Origin: Sequoia sempervirens
Lineage: Eukaryota; Streptophyta; Pinopsida; Cupressales; Cupressaceae
Direction: 5' to 3'
DNA: 64,000 nucleotides
Assembly (NCBI GenBank): GCA_007258455.2
Contig: VDFB02187766.1
Span: 124,001-188,000, forward strand
The notes beneath the pieces were generated by a model, which was not told where the DNA came from, did no database searches, and saw only the letters and a list, made by a program, of their open reading frames with translations. The translations under genes were made by a program, and so were the position numbers. Each line of letters opens with the position of its first letter. The first letter of the stretch is position 1. Below are positions 1-13,809 of the stretch, piece after piece.

Positions 1-1014
1 CTATTATGGACCCTAAATCTGAATTTTTCTCAAAAACAAACAAGCATGAGTATTGTTAGTTAAATCAAGCAAATCAGATATAGAATCCCTATGAAATAAT
101 TGCTCATGTTATCTATGCAAACAAAGTAAGTTATCAACATAAGCTAAGTGAAAGCATGAGAAAAACAAGAGTCAAATTCTATCCCATAGTGGATTGGTGT
201 CACATGTGCTAGTGACCCTTTCCCAATCCTTGATCAAAGCTTAAGATGAAAATGCTATGAAGATGGTGGAGTGATGATGAAAAAAATCAGTTCTCCATGT
301 GAAGAGAATGACTTTGCATAAAGATTGTGGAGGATTTGCTTGAGGATGAAGCTTCTCATTTAAATATTTTCAAAATGCTAAGTGTTGAAGAGAGACCAAT
401 GTGGGACTAAGATTGGACCAATGAAATAAGGACACTTGTCATCATGTGATAGGCCAATGAATGTACAAGATTTGGGAAGAGTGCCCATGAGAGGGAAAAT
501 TTGAATTCAAATTTTGCAATAAATGCTGAGTTTGACCTTGGAAGGTGACATGTAAGAGACATGTAAGGCCTCATAAATGCTCTGTTGGGTGTCCATGTCC
601 ACTTGGGGGGAGATTCAAACTTGGAGAATATTCTCCCTTTATGCCAAGTTGAAAATAAAGATTTTGATAAATCAATTAAATGCAATTTCATGTGCAAGTG
701 GCCAAATCTAGAGAATGCAAGTGGGTGAGATTAGCATTAGATCAAGATTAATTAGCTAGGATAATGATTAGGATGAATTTGACTTTTAGGACTTTGATAT
801 TTGATTTATTTGAATTAGAAAAGGATGGAAAATGATTTGGATTTAATTAAATAAAAGGTTTGATTTATTTAATTAAAATGAGGGTGATGGGATCAAGTTG
901 ATTTATTTGATTTAAACTAATGACTTTAAGAGATTGATAAATAAACTTGATTTATTTGCCGAATGGATGAATATGACCTAGTTGAATGCATTATGTCAAT
1001 TTGACGTGTCTACA
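1..1014 (-). repeat. 3' LTR of element F (left copy, possibly incomplete)
   Basis: Similar in the same orientation to 16318-17365. Shared landmarks are 'tagtggattggtgtcac' near 190 and 16480, 'gaatgaagcttct'-like blocks, and the AT-rich 'gatttatttaattaaa' tract. Read on the minus strand it starts TGTAGACACGTC at 1014. The outer ~180 bases align poorly with the other copy, so the far end may lie at or before base 1. Confidence 0.8.
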
Positions 1015-3589
1015 GCTATGATTAGGCAATAAATGTTTTATGCAAATGTATGATTTTATGAGATGCTTAGACTAATAGATCTATATTATGATGCATGTGA
1101 GATGATTTGCAAAATGTTGATGGTTTGTGGATGCAGGATAGATGCACTAGTGATGATGATTGACTGATCATGAAATGATGTTAGTCTGGAAAAGAAGAAA
1201 TGAGAAATGAGATGATGACAAGAGGATCCAACAAGCCAACTTTATGATCTAGATGATGAGAAATGGATGATTTTCTTATCAAGAATTGGGATTTTAAAAG
1301 GGCCACTTACCTTATGTTTGATAAAACGCATAAGCACGATGCATCGAGGTATAAAGAACCAGGATGGCGTTGTACTTAGTGTGATGGACCTTGACTCAAA
1401 AAATAGATAGGATAATTCTTGTTCACACCTATCATACGAAAACCTTGCTAGTATACACTTTAGAAGTTTCAAACATCTCGGACCAAAACATGGAAAGGTA
1501 TAACCTATCAATGCAATAGTCAAAAAGTTGTCCAAAAAACCCTCCATACATATCTAACAAAGCAAGTATTTGCCAAGTTATTTTACAAGAATGTCCAACA
1601 AGCATAGCAAACAAAAGATAGTGATCGTTTCCCCATTCCTATCTCTCTAAATCCATTTGTTTGGACATCATCGAGAGGTTATTGGAATGAGCGCAAAGAG
1701 ATAAGTCAAAAGACAAAGATAAAGTACAAAAACAAGTTGATGTTCTTCAATACCACTAACCTAAAGTGAATGTGTGTTTTTTTTTTAAAAGGATAAGAAC
1801 CGAAACTATTGCCAAAAGATAATGCCCATTGTAAGAAGGATGCATCCTAGGACATGTTAGTGGATGGTGGCACACCATTTTGTTTATCCAAAGTGCTCTT
1901 TCTGATAAATAATGCCCATTGTAGGAAGGATACATCCTAGGACATAATGTTATCAAATTATTGAAATGGGACTGATTGGATGATAGGCTATTGACACAAA
2001 GAGTTGACCAACTTGTTTGCGTATTGACTTAGACCCGAGACTTGATATTTTGAGTTTGACTTTTCACCCGCTAGACTTGTTTCTAACTGTTTTACCAAAG
2101 GTTGAGGATGGCGATCATTTATTATGAGTGATGTTATTGTGGGTGTAAGCGAGATGAGACAGATGGATTTTTTTTGGAGTTTTGCAATGTTTTGAGGTTG
2201 TTTTTGGTATTTTTGAGATTTTGCAAATATTTTGATTTTTGATTTTCCAATGTTTTTGTGGTTTTCTGAGATTTTTACCAAGAGACTAAACTAAGGACCT
2301 CTCCTAGGGGTCTCGGGGGTTGATCAACAGATTAGCCTTGCCTACGTTATACACGTAGAGATCACATAGTTTGACTGATGACTTGACTGATTTATAGATG
2401 AAGATATACATGATGAAATGCCATTTTATTATGACGGACTCCTAAAGGACTAAATTAAGTGTCTCAGGGGAGGATCAAAGATCAACCTTGCCTACGTTCA
2501 AGACTCAGAGACCTGTAGTTCGACTAGATGACTTTGTTTTTGACTTTTTGACCTATTTTTGGATTTTGATATGTTTTGAATGTTTTTGGATTTTCTAATT
2601 TTTTGATGTTTTTGTATTTTTTGATTTTCTAATGTTTTGGATTTTATGATTTTTGGACTTCAATAATATACACGGATCTGATCCAATGAGAACATGCCCC
2701 CAACATGATGCAATAGATTACTCTGATAAAGGAAAGACAAATTTCCCTTGAGGATGGGCCGAGTAGTACTAGGAGGGATTATGAATACGAACACAAGACC
2801 AAGCTATGGCGTAGATGTGGGTGGATGAGTGATGGATGGAGATCTGAATGTAATGGATGATGGATGATGAAAAACAAGCCGTGAAGATCCCGATGGATGG
2901 AAAGTGCTTATTTACACAAGGCGTTTGTTTTCCAGGTTTTCACCAAGGTACTTGTCCAAAGTGCCACCGGAGTGGTTTTCACCAGAGGATGATTTTTCTC
3001 TTTACCATTTTTTTATCTTTTTTCTTATTTTTTTTGGATTTTTTGCTTTTTTGTCACCAAGAGGCCTGTTTTCCAGGTTTTCACCAAAGTAACCATTTTT
3101 TCAAAACATTTTTCTAATTTTGGTTCTATACCTTGAAAGATTAGGCATAATTGTTTTTGAGATGAGAGTTGTTCATGGATTCTTGCAGAGGTTCCCCTTT
3201 AGGTGTTGATAAATGATATGCCCTTGACTTATAACTTGTTGTGATAAAAAATCCCAACAAGTGGGTTCAAATTTGCCTTAGTTTTTTAGATTTAGGATGT
3301 TCTTACGATTCTCTTTAGTATCGGTTCTCACGACCTAGAAAGTCTTTCTGATTTTCTTTATTGTGCTCCTCTTGAGTGCATTATGATAGACTTGTAAAAT
3401 GATTTAAAAGCATCTATGCGTGCTCATCCATTAGCTCGACTCATTCAATCTTGATACAGTACTCTTTATCCATGATGAGGAGTTTCTGATGATATTCTTA
3501 GTGATGGGAGCTCAATCTTATGAGAATCTTGGTTTGGTAAGGCCCAGTGGGATTAGTGCCGGATACCAATCATGACTATATCATTGACT
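1015..3589. other. 3' noncoding region of element F with short duplications
   Basis: No coding similarity recognised. It holds a duplicated block of about 38 bp (around 1822-1860 and 1907-1945, core 'aatgcccattgta'), a diverged duplication of about 105 bp (2283-2395 and 2442-2545, sharing 'ccttgcctacgtt'), and T/G-rich stretches at 2160-2280 and 2530-2660. Short frames at 2857-3117 fall in T-rich simple sequence and look spurious. Confidence 0.55.
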
Positions 3590-4330
3590 ATTTTCTTGAG
3601 GATATTTAAAATGGTTTTATTTGTGGCTTCTACTTGGCCATTGCCTTAGGGATAATATGGGGTGGAGAAGCAATGTTGGGTTTTGAAATTTTCACACAAG
3701 TCGCGGACATCCTGATTCTTGAATGGTGTCCATTATCGAGATAGTTCAAAATAAAATTTGATATATGGTTCCCTAGTTATATATGTCATGGCTTCCACCC
3801 ACTTAGTAAGAGAGTACTGATGGCGGTTACTTGGTAGAATGTAGCCATTAGATGAAGTGAAGTGATTTTTTAATGAGGTCAGTCCCACTACAAAAAGAAC
3901 CATGGTGTGATGATAGGATGAATCTCTTGAGCTGGAGCATGGATGAGGTCCCCATGTTGCTGACATTGTAGACACCTTTAAACATAGTCATGAGCTTCCC
4001 TTTCCATTGTAGGCTAATAATACCCCATCCTCAGCACTTTCTTGGCTATGGTCATTCCACTTCGAAGGAGTGTGAACATAGATGCCTTTATGCACTTCAG
4101 TTAAAAGTGGTCAATACCTCCCTTAAGCGTTTAAACAATATAATGAGTTCCTTCTATGCTCCTCTCTGATACAAAGGCATCTCTCCTAGGTTGGCAATTG
4201 GGATGCCTTTTAAAAAGGTTCATTTTAAAAGGTTGAGGAATTTGTCGGCATGTATGACACCCTATTCCGCGAGGTAGCATAAGTAATAGCATTCTAGGGA
4301 TCATCGGGACCAATTATTTCACACACAAAT
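3590..4330 (-). pseudogene. Integrase fragment of gypsy element F
   Basis: Minus-strand translation gives a zinc-binding HHCC region near 3975-4110 (GMTIAKKVLRMGYY, stop, PTMEREAHDYV, then CLQCQQHGDL), followed by the catalytic core with TKWVEA near 3800 and FSTPYYP-stop-GNGQVEATNKT near 3600-3660. The last motif carries the third catalytic acid (E) of the DDE triad. Stops replace the expected Trp after MGYY and the expected Lys/Gln after YYP, and the frame changes several times. The enzyme would join element cDNA to host DNA, but this copy is inactive. Confidence 0.85.
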
Positions 4331-4399
4331 TCTAATTATGGTACCTCGAATGCGGGAACGAGAAGCTGCTCTATCAAGAATTCATATTTTGGAACGTTG

Positions 4400-4795
4400 T
4401 GGGGGATGTCCAGTAAGGATCCAATTGTTTCCATGGCGTCTGTTGCTCTATTGTTGGCTTTGGGTATCTACTCAAATGTGATCTCGATAAAGGATTCCTT
4501 GAGAGTCTCCACTAGTTTCTTGTATGGAGTGAGCTTATCATCCTTAGTCTGGTATTCACCGTTCACTTGGTTTATTATTAGTTGGGAGTCTCCATATACT
4601 CTAAGGGCCATGATGTGCCACTGCATTTCTATTCTAAGACCTATGGTTAAAGCCTCATATTCTACAATATTATTGGTGCAAGGGACCACAAATTTATATG
4701 ATCTAGGTATGTAGTCCCCCTGTGGGGTGATGAAAAAGACACCAACACCTGCTCCATGTTGCGTGTATGATCCATCAAAATAAAGTTTCTAGTGG
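4400..4795 (-). pseudogene. RNase H domain of gypsy element F
   Basis: Minus-strand reading shows the DEDD catalytic pattern: YFDGSYTQHGAGVGV (D), TNNIVEYEALTIGL (E), RVYGDSQLIINQVNGEYQTKDDKL (D, quoted here as landmarks) and RATDAMETIGSLL (D). This is the gypsy RNase H that removes the RNA template during reverse transcription. One stop falls just before IPKAN. It is the best preserved enzyme domain of F, and lies between RT and integrase as expected for Ty3/gypsy. Confidence 0.88.
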
Positions 4796-5155
4796 TCAGC
4801 TATGTTGAGATTGAAGATGGATTCATTTAGAAACTATGAGATGAGAGGATTCTCTAAATAGATTGAGGTGATTCTACAAGTTGATCACTGCGATGGCTTG
4901 GCCTTTGATTACTTTAGTTCCACATATTCAATGTCATGCACTGATAGTATCATGACCCATTTAGCCATCCTTCCCGTGAGCATTGCTTTTGACAATAAGT
5001 ATTTGAGGGGAACAATTTTGGCAATGAGTTTGACTTTGTGTGCCAACATGTAATGCGAGATTTATATGGAAGCAAACACTCTTGCTAAACATGCTTTCGT
5101 GAATGAGTAATTTAACTCATGCCCACCCATTTATTCTACTAATATAATGGGGCCT

Positions 5156-6700
5156 TTACATTACATATTTCATCATGTTGAGGCTAGAAAGGCTCAAAGG
5201 GATGTTGTCCGAAAGTATAGAATAAATGGCTTTTTGGGATTGGTGGCATAGGTTGGTGATGTAAGTAAGATGTTCTTTGATCTTATTAAAGGCTTCTTCA
5301 CTTGTTATCCTATTTGTGTACTTCTCCTTGTGGGGAGATGGGTGAGAGTAATGGAATTTGTTTATCACATGAATTGTGTTTATGAACCTTGGATGGTACA
5401 TTCTGTGAAGACCTATCAATTGTTTCAATGTTATGGGTGCCTCCATTTCAAGGATTTCTTTTACCTTTGTTGGATCTACCTTGATACCTCTCATTAAAAC
5501 TGGCACCTTAGCAAATTTCTTCATTGTATGCCAAAGACACACTTCTTTGGGTTTAATCTGACCTTGTATTCTTCCAGCCTATCAAAAATGGTACTTAGGG
5601 TTGCTATGTGATATTTCCTCTTTCTAAGATTTTTCTGGTAATAATGGACATGTAGCTCTTTGGTATGTTGCTCTGCGTCTTCAAAATTTGAATGACATCC
5701 TTATTCAGCGATAGGATTCCCCATGGACAAGTGAAGAGCCATTTTGTGTTGGTGTTCTTCCAGCGTCATTAGCATGATTTATCTCCGAAGCTATCCATCG
5801 GAAAGAATTTCGTGTCTCATCTTCATGTCACACAATCATGTCAATGTTGGGCTCACGAGAATTCATCTTTTGGACATTTGATCTCACAAAATCGTGGAAT
5901 TCGATGCCCCATTGGGTTTGAGATAGGCACGGTTTGAAACCATTATAAGGTAATCTATTGGTCAAATAAATCCTAAAATTGACCAGATTCTTTATTTCCA
6001 TTGATAGCCAGGGATCCGGAGGTGCATTTCTAAGCTTTTGTCTAGCGGGTTTCTTGAATTATCTTGCTAGGTGATGAACTACAAAGAATTTTTACGGATT
6101 AAGCCACAGGCGTATGCCGCATAGCTCCATGCAAAATTAACTTGTCTTTCTCTTAGGAGAGAACAGGAGTTCTTTTCCCTCGATAGTATTAATTCCACAT
6201 AGAATGCTTGATGATGTCGAAGTCCTCTATTCCTAGATTAACTAGATTGCATTTTTTTACTAGGACCACTAATTTTTCTTGATGAAGAGCTCTGAAAGGA
6301 AGATTGAATCCCCCATCCTCGGGCGCTTTAGAGAGGTTTTTACCATTGGATACATCCTTTCCTTTTACTTTCACCGTAGCTTCGAGGAAGTGCCGCGGTG
6401 TGGTTTCATAAGGACTTAGATATTAATTTCTCACTTTTCGGTAGGGGATTCAATGCGTTTCCCCACTGGCGGACTACGTATCAACAAGACGGGTAGAATA
6501 TCGTTTTGCGTCCCCACATGGAATTTTATCCCATAGTCCCATGAATTCTGAGAGCACCTCATGATTTTTGAATGTTTCAAGAACTGGTGGTCCTCATTTG
6601 TCATAATCGATAAGTTGGGGGTAAACCAGGTGGATTTCATGATTTTGATGGTCTGACTCAAAGGATAAGGTTCTAATCATGAATAGAGTGGTATCCTCAA
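5156..6700 (-). pseudogene. Reverse transcriptase region of gypsy element F, heavily frameshifted
   Basis: The recognisable part is at the C-terminal side. FDRLEEYKVRLNPKKCVFG near 5540-5600 matches the conserved segment after the YxDD motif, followed by GIKVDPTKVKEILEMEAPITLKQLIGL near 5420-5500, the thumb/connection block. An intact YxDD catalytic motif was not found. The upstream palm region (5700-6700) reads only in fragments with many stops. Inactive. Confidence 0.75.
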
Positions 6701-7184
6701 AGAGCCTAGGTAGGTTGGTTATGGGATCCTCCTCATCACTACTACTACAAACATCAGTTATGCCAAATGTGAAGTTATCTAAGACTCGACCTATAGATAT
6801 GGGTAAGTGAAGTTCGGCTGTGGATTGCTGAGGAGGATTATTGACTTTTCTAACTAGAGGACTTTAGCAACATATGGTTATACTCAGAGGGGTACATCTA
6901 AGGCCAAGATTTATCATTCGCATCTCTGGAATGATAGGTATTATAAGCCCATTTTCATTTTATCCAAGTCTCTATTTTCTATCATAGCCCATTGCGAGCA
7001 TCATTTGCAAACCTTTGCTTCTGTCATCCATTGGTAGATTGGCTAATACTCTAATATCTTGGTATAGGAGATGAGATGGGTCCTCCTCTATGACTTCTTA
7101 ACTGAGATCTCCCCAACTTATGAATTTGGGATATTCTTCAGGGGATGTTTGAGATGTGGAGGCTTTAATTGATTGCAGACGTCC

Positions 7185-8288
7185 TCATGATCTAGGAGAT
7201 TGTGGTAACTCTCCTACCAGAAAAGCATTTTTGGGAATCATGTAGCTTTCACAATCATTATCTTGGATGATGACTTTGATATCAGAGATGGTGGGAATGG
7301 CAGGAGTGGTGGGTGTCTCTTTCACAAAAGTCAAAGTGAGAGTGGCTGGATCAATGTACGATGTTGATGGGCCTTCATCATTTTTAGGGACTTGAGGGAT
7401 TTTGTAGTATTTTTCCTCAAGGTTCTTGCAATAGGAGAATGGTTTGGGATCTCCATGGATGGTGACCTCTTGTCCTTCATATGTGAATTTGACATATTGA
7501 TGGAAATTTAATGCTACCACTTGCATTGCATGGATCCATGGACATCCTAGGAGAATGTTATAAGGTAAGTCAAGGTCTAGGACATGACAGGTGGTTTCCA
7601 TGATGGTTGGCCCTACTTGAATAAGGATTTTTATTGTGCCTTGGGACATTCTTTCCTGATCATCATATGCTCTAATTGTGATACCTTTTCCTTTGTTGAT
7701 GGAATCCTCTGATATTTTTAACTACTTAATGAGCTTGAGGGAAAAAATATTCAAGCCTCCACATCCATCCACCAAGACTCGCTTGAATTTACTTTTCCAC
7801 AATAGGACCTCTAAATGGAGTGCATAGTTATGAGATGGTTGAGTGGGAAAGTCCTGATCAGAGAAAGTAAGGAGGTTTGGAGTGATGATGTTTCCGACCA
7901 TAGCTTGGAATTGTTCTGCATCAAGATTTGTGGGGACGGTGGATGAATCCAATGCTTCATCAAGGATTTTCTTATGGGTGGATGAGATTTTTAATAACTC
8001 CATGATGGAGATTTGTGCTGGTGTTCTTAACAGATCAAGGACATTGTAGCCATTGGGAACAGATCTTGAATTGGACATGAAAGTTCTGTTTGGTTGGAAT
8101 GATCCTATGATGGTAACTTTTCTACCTCTTGTGGTGACTCCACAATCAACTTGAGCTCCTTTGATAGTGATTACTATGTCGTATTCATCTAAGGAGGTGA
8201 CGACATTTTCATACACATGATTCACATTTTTGAAGGTGGCTTTCCCCTTATCAGTGTTATTATTCCCTTTATTGTTATGATTAGGCAT
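7185..8288 (-). pseudogene. Retropepsin-like protease region of gypsy element F
   Basis: Two minus-strand open segments (8288-7722 and 7649-7185) are split by a stop. The first ends FKRVLVDGCGGLNIFSLKLI, where the Asp of VDG is the retropepsin catalytic position. The second contains LPYNILLGCPWIHAMQVVALNFHQYVKF, the conserved ILG(R)PWIH block of plant gypsy proteases. It would cleave the Gag-Pol polyprotein. Confidence 0.82.
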
Positions 8289-8327
8289 CAGATTCGTGTA
8301 TATTTTGAGGTTTTGGTTTCCTGTTGG

Positions 8328-11025
8328 CTATTCCACATTTATGATCCTTTGATCAATGAGATCTTGGACTATGTTCTTTAACCTCATGCTATTTTTTGTA
8401 GTGTGCCCTTTAATTTTGTGGAATTTGTAGAGCTGATTTTTGTTATACCAAGGAGGTTTAACGACTGGTTCTTGGTAGTTCTTGTAGGTGGGAATATTAA
8501 TGAGGTTTTTGTTTATCAATTTCTTCATGATGACTTCGAGTGGTTCCCCAAGAGCGGTGTAATTTCACTTAATGGAATTGTTGTTTTGTTGAGGCGGTCC
8601 CCTTTGATCATTGACATTATTGATCACTTGATTGTTTGTTTGACGTGTTGTGTTTGCATGATGGATTTGGTTTTGTTGTTGTGGTGTAGGTGTGTTTTGC
8701 TGAGAGGCATTGATAACAACTTTGGAATCGATGACACCATCATTCGTAATATTTTTGTTTCTTGCCCATGTGCAAGGTTTGTTATTGTAATTGGTGGATG
8801 GGTGATTATTCTATTGTTTAGGATATGGAGTTAATCCTCTCAGTTGTGTCATAAGAGCTCATTTGATGTTGAGCGCCTTGGAAATCAACTAGTCATACGT
8901 GGTAATCCCTTGGACCTTGAGATGGAATGCCAAGAGGCTGTTAAGGCTGGATATGATAGTGCACACTTGTTGTTCCTTAGGCATGACCCATTTTCTCCGA
9001 TTGGCCTTGGATTGCCATCGTTGTAGGAATGAAGCAAATTATTCATTCTTACCTTGTTCTAGAGCTAAGAGTTCCTTTAGACTGACATCCATGGAAATAT
9101 TGCATGCGTAGTTTTTGATGAATGTTTCTATGATTTATTGGAATTTCTTGATTCATATAGGTAGACGAGAGAACCATTCCATGGTGTGGCCAGCCAAACT
9201 CCTTGGAAATAGCCGCATCAAATAGGTATTGTCATACACGACTTCCATGCAATGAACCTAGAATTTCTTGATATGATCTTTAGGGTTTCCCATCCCACGG
9301 TACTTATCAAATTTGGGGATCTCAAATCCCTTTGGGAATGGTTTCATTATAAGGGTTATGTTGAATGGGTAAGGGCACAAGTTGTTAGGTGTTTTCATGG
9401 TTCACCTTGATTGAAGATCAAGCACTTGTTGCAAGAGCAACCTGATTTGTGTTGTCACATCATTTTGTAGATTAGGGGGTGGGATGAAAGTGTTATCAGG
9501 TGGTTCATTCATTGGTGGGATGGGTGGATTGGATGATGTTTGCATATTTTGTTGAGCCAAGTATGCTTGCAACAACACTTGTTATTGTTCCTATTGCAGT
9601 TGTGCTATTAGTGCCTTGTGCTAAGCTTGTTGTGCTTTTTTGTTGAGCTGTTAATTGAGCTACTTCTTGTTGTTCTTGATATGGCTTTAGCATTTGATGA
9701 CATGATTTTTGTTGTGCTGCATGTTATTATGCAAGATACTACACTTGTTCTTATGCTTGTTGTGCTTGATATTGGGCTTTGGCTTGAGTGTGTGTTCGAG
9801 CTTAGGCCTGAGCTTGTGCTTGAGCTTGTTCAGCTTGTGCAACTTGAGCTTGTGCTTGTGTAGCTTGAGCTGCTTGAGTGGCTTGTTGTTGTTGCTGTAA
9901 TAAGCCTTGGGCTTGTGTATCCTATTGTGGTTGTTGTGCGATTTGGGTAGCTTGAGCATCTTGCACCACTTGAGTGGCTTGGTGAGCGACTAATTACGCA
10001 ACTTGATGAGTAGCTAATTGTGTGGCTTGTTGTTTTTGTACTTGCAGGAATGCCTTTTGATAAGTGGCTTGTTGAGTGGCTTGCAACACCATACTATATT
10101 GGATTGATATATCGGAGCTTGGTGGTGGTGGAGGTGGAGGTGGATTTAGAATGGTACTCATTGTGGTGGTGAGAGGCATCGTCATGTTGGTGATTGGGAT
10201 TTGATTGGTGGATGGTATGATTGATGTGGTTGGTCCTTGAGAGACCATGCCTTGAGATGTTAGGGGGGTGGTTGATGATGTCGTGATTGCTTGTGTAGTT
10301 GTCATCTATTGTTGTGATGTTGATGAAAAGTTTTGAAAGTTTGTCATGATGTTTTGATTAATGTTGGAGATGCTGGTTTGATTGATATTTGGTAAAGGTG
10401 GAAGCCTTAAGCCAAGGACTAGTGTGGATGATGGCGGTAATGGTGGAAGTGGTGGAAATGTGAGAGATGTGATCTCTTGAGGAAATGTCATAGTGTCGAA
10501 GATGCCCCCTAGTCTGAACATGTCACCCTCTCCTTGCAAAGTTATGGGGAGAGAAGTTTGGGGTGTTGCACGGAATGATGATGATGACGGATCATTTGGG
10601 TCATGAAAAGTATGCAATGGTATGGTTTTTCCCAATATGGTATTTGCATCCAATTCATGATTGTTTACGAGAGGATGTGTTTGAAATGCATTAAGAAATT
10701 CACTTCCTTTGTTCACAATGGGCTGCATTGGAGCAATGGATGATGTGATTTATGGGATGTTTTGAGTGATTCTTTGAAGTGAGGGGGTAGATGAAATGGT
10801 GATGGTAGATGAGAATAGAGGCATGACTCCAAAATATGGTTCCATAATAGTGCTCACATCGAAATCGAAGGGGAGTTTAGCTCCTTGCTTTGCTAATTCG
10901 AGCATATATAGTGAGGGATTGATTCTCATCGTGATGTTGATAATCTTATGATTGTCTGGATTTTGGATTATTTTAGTGATTTCCTCATGTGACATTCTAA
11001 AGGGATTATTGGTGAGATCCTCCAT
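8328..11025 (-). pseudogene. gag region of gypsy element F, with Gln/Ala-rich insert
   Basis: The frame opens at 11025 (MEDLTNNPFRMSHEEITKII) and stays in one frame to about 9994 apart from isolated stops at 10750 and 10306. A Pro/Thr/Ser-rich section is followed by a Gln/Ala-rich tract (9540-10110), then the retrotransposon gag core near 8840-9420 (GFEIPKFDKYRGMGNPKDHI; LMRLFPRSLAGHTMEWFSRLP). A degenerate zinc knuckle lies near 8400-8470 (YKFHKIKGHTTKNS), with both Cys lost from the CX2HX4HX4C pattern seen in element B. Gag would form the virus-like particle. Confidence 0.82.
9540..10110 (-). repeat. Gln/Ala-rich coding repeat within F gag
   Basis: On the minus strand the codons are mostly CAA/CAG alternating with GCA/GCT/GCC (QATQ, QAQA, QQQQQ patterns). 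Several in-frame TAG and TAA codons occur where CAG or CAA would continue the pattern. The plus-strand frames here (Leu/Val/Cys-rich) are shadows of this repeat. Confidence 0.8.
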
Positions 11026-13809
11026 TTGGATACCTTCCCTGTTGATGGTCTTGCAAAAATAGAGGAAGGTTAACTATGAGACTACTAGACCCAATGGGAT
11101 TCATTTCAGGAGCGGTTTGACTCAAGTACTCGAAGTAGATGTTTCTTTGTTGGCTTCCATGTTCCTCTTGTGTCGCGATCTAGTTTGCACCATAAAATAG
11201 GGATCAATCTTCAAGAATGTGGAAAGTGAATTCTATAATTCTTTGGATTAATCTAATCTTTAGGTACAAAAGAGAAATTTTAGGATGATTTAAGGATTAA
11301 AGAATGGTAATAATATGGATGTAAGATGGATTTTTGATGGATGATTGTAACTCTTGAGAAAATCTTGAAGGGGTATGTTAAACTTTAGGACTTGATTTAG
11401 GATTGATTTGTTTCGTATTTGGATTTTGGTGGACTTATAAAATCTAAGATGTTGGATGTTGTCCTAGAGTTAAATCATTCACAAGATGATAATTTTTCTA
11501 GGTGTGAGAAGAAGGATTCATCTAAACACTCATATCCAAACAAGGTAATATTGATAATGAACTCTTAAATCCCAAGATGTTGGATTTTATCAAGGGATGA
11601 ATTTTTTCACAAGTTTTGATAATTTGATCAAATATGCGAAGAAGGATTTATCTACACACATTCAATCAAACAAGGTGATTTTGGATTGATTTCAAATGAT
11701 TTTCCCAAAGTTTAACATAAAGAATTTTTCCAAGATTTTTGAAGAGTTGTCAATGAGATGATATTTGGTTTTTTTGTGTTCAAGGATGGATGAAGTTTGA
11801 TTTTGATCCTAGGATGTACCTAAAAAGACACTTGTTTACTTAGACCTTGGTTTTGACGAACAAGATTTTCTCTAAACAAGATGTTCAAACTCTCTAAAAA
11901 ATTTGGGTTTTGACAGTAATAGAATGAGTACAAACCAGGATTGTTTCTTGAAGCCTTTCTGTAAAAGTTAAAAGCAGTCTTCATCTAAATTCGTATAGTG
12001 TTGAGAGACGCTTTTGATGGGCTTTCAGACTAAGGGCTTTTACCTTTGGTTTCCTGATCTTGATCTTGCATGAAATCATTAGAGACACATGTGTGGGGTC
12101 CAATTGTCTTTAGTCTTTTCTTAATGAATTTGTTTTACCACAAACAATTCTTGAGTAGGTTTTCAAACTAGATGTCCAATGTCTCAACTTCTCATCATTT
12201 CACAAGGTGTATTATGCAAAACTTTGATGAAATTGAGGAAAGGGTTACCTATTGTTAGCTTTAGTGAGAAAATTGAGATATAATTCAAGTGTTTAGAAAC
12301 CTCTAAGGATGAAATCCCAAGGGTAAGAAATAATACAAAAATTTGGTCAATTGTATTTGCCTCCTAAAGGGTTTGAAATTTTGATGATGATGTTAAATGT
12401 TTGTTTCCAAATGTTTTTGAACAAGCAAAGCATTTTGTAACCAAGAACAAGCACAATCCCATGGATATGAAAGACAATATTTGTTAAGTCCCCACTTGGA
12501 CAAGTCTAGCTACGCTTATCTTTAGTGAATGGTTAGATGCTTGACCCCACTGGCTCCCCTCCACGACACTCACTTATACAGGGTAGCCAAGTATCAACAC
12601 CCATAAAACTCCCATGACATGCTTTCCATTTCTACTAAACACCGTAAAAGTGTGGGGAGGCTTTAGAATGACCGTTCTTGCACCAACAAATAGATAAAGG
12701 ATTTTGGAAATTCTAAAACAAAGGTTTAATTCAGACTTTCCATTTGTAGGAGTTGACCGAGCATGGTGAGAGACCATTTCTTCCCTTCTCGTCAGAGCAA
12801 CTACGTTATACTAGTGTTTATTCCAGTACCCACATTTATATCCCAACTGGAAATACTCTCGGGTTCAGAGTCTTACCGGTTGAGTCATTCTTTTGGGTGA
12901 TTACCTTTTCCCCAAGGAAAGCCCTCTAAGATAGACAAAAGTGAGCAAACATATTCATAGTTCGATCAAAATTCGTTTAGAAACAAAGGGAGAACACATG
13001 TAATAAGTTTAATCACACTCGCAAAGTGTTTTGTTCAGTTTTAAACCCAAAAATGAAGTGTGGAGGTGACTACTTTATCTCAACCTAAGAACACAAAAAA
13101 GGCCTTTTGATTCTCAAGATCGTTGTGAAGCGCAAAAGAAGCGCATACATCCTTTTCGATGATGTTAGTTTAAGTAAGAAATCACAAAAACAAAGTAGTA
13201 CATGTTCATTTTAACCTTTCAAGAAATGATTTTGATTCATTTTAAAGCACCAAAATGAGATTTGAAAGTTTCCTTGTTCAATTTGTTAACCTCAAATGAA
13301 ATCTAGTCAATTTGCCTAAAGTTCATTTTAACCCCTTTGCAATAAAAAATGGAAGCTTTTGAAATGTTTGTTTTTTAAAGCCCAAAACCAAATGAGTTAG
13401 CATAAAACAAAAAATTAAGGCATAAGACAGAATCTCCAAGCATTAAAAAAACTTTTGAGTTTCAAGTTTGATGCTCAATTTATCTCCAAGTTCCTTTGAA
13501 GATCTCTTGCAAGCTCCTTGTGCGACGAAATGCTCCTCGATTTTCCTTCCTTTACCCCTTGCTCATTTTCCTATTAAACAAAAGATACTCATGAGAATCA
13601 AAATATTGAACTCATTTGGATCATTAAATTCGAACAATAATATGATCCCAAATGAAAGGACAAAGATTTGGATGATTATGATAGAAAAATGATTATTTAT
13701 AAGTGAATCATGCTTGGATATTGATTTCAATGAAAAGATATCACAATTGTTAGACCCCTTTCTTCCCTTATCATAATCCACATCACTAAAGGTATTGAGC
13801 AAATAAATC

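Noticed and set aside
9618..9900. Plus-strand Leu/Val/Cys-rich frames
   Set aside because: Reverse complement of the Gln/Ala-rich gag repeat.
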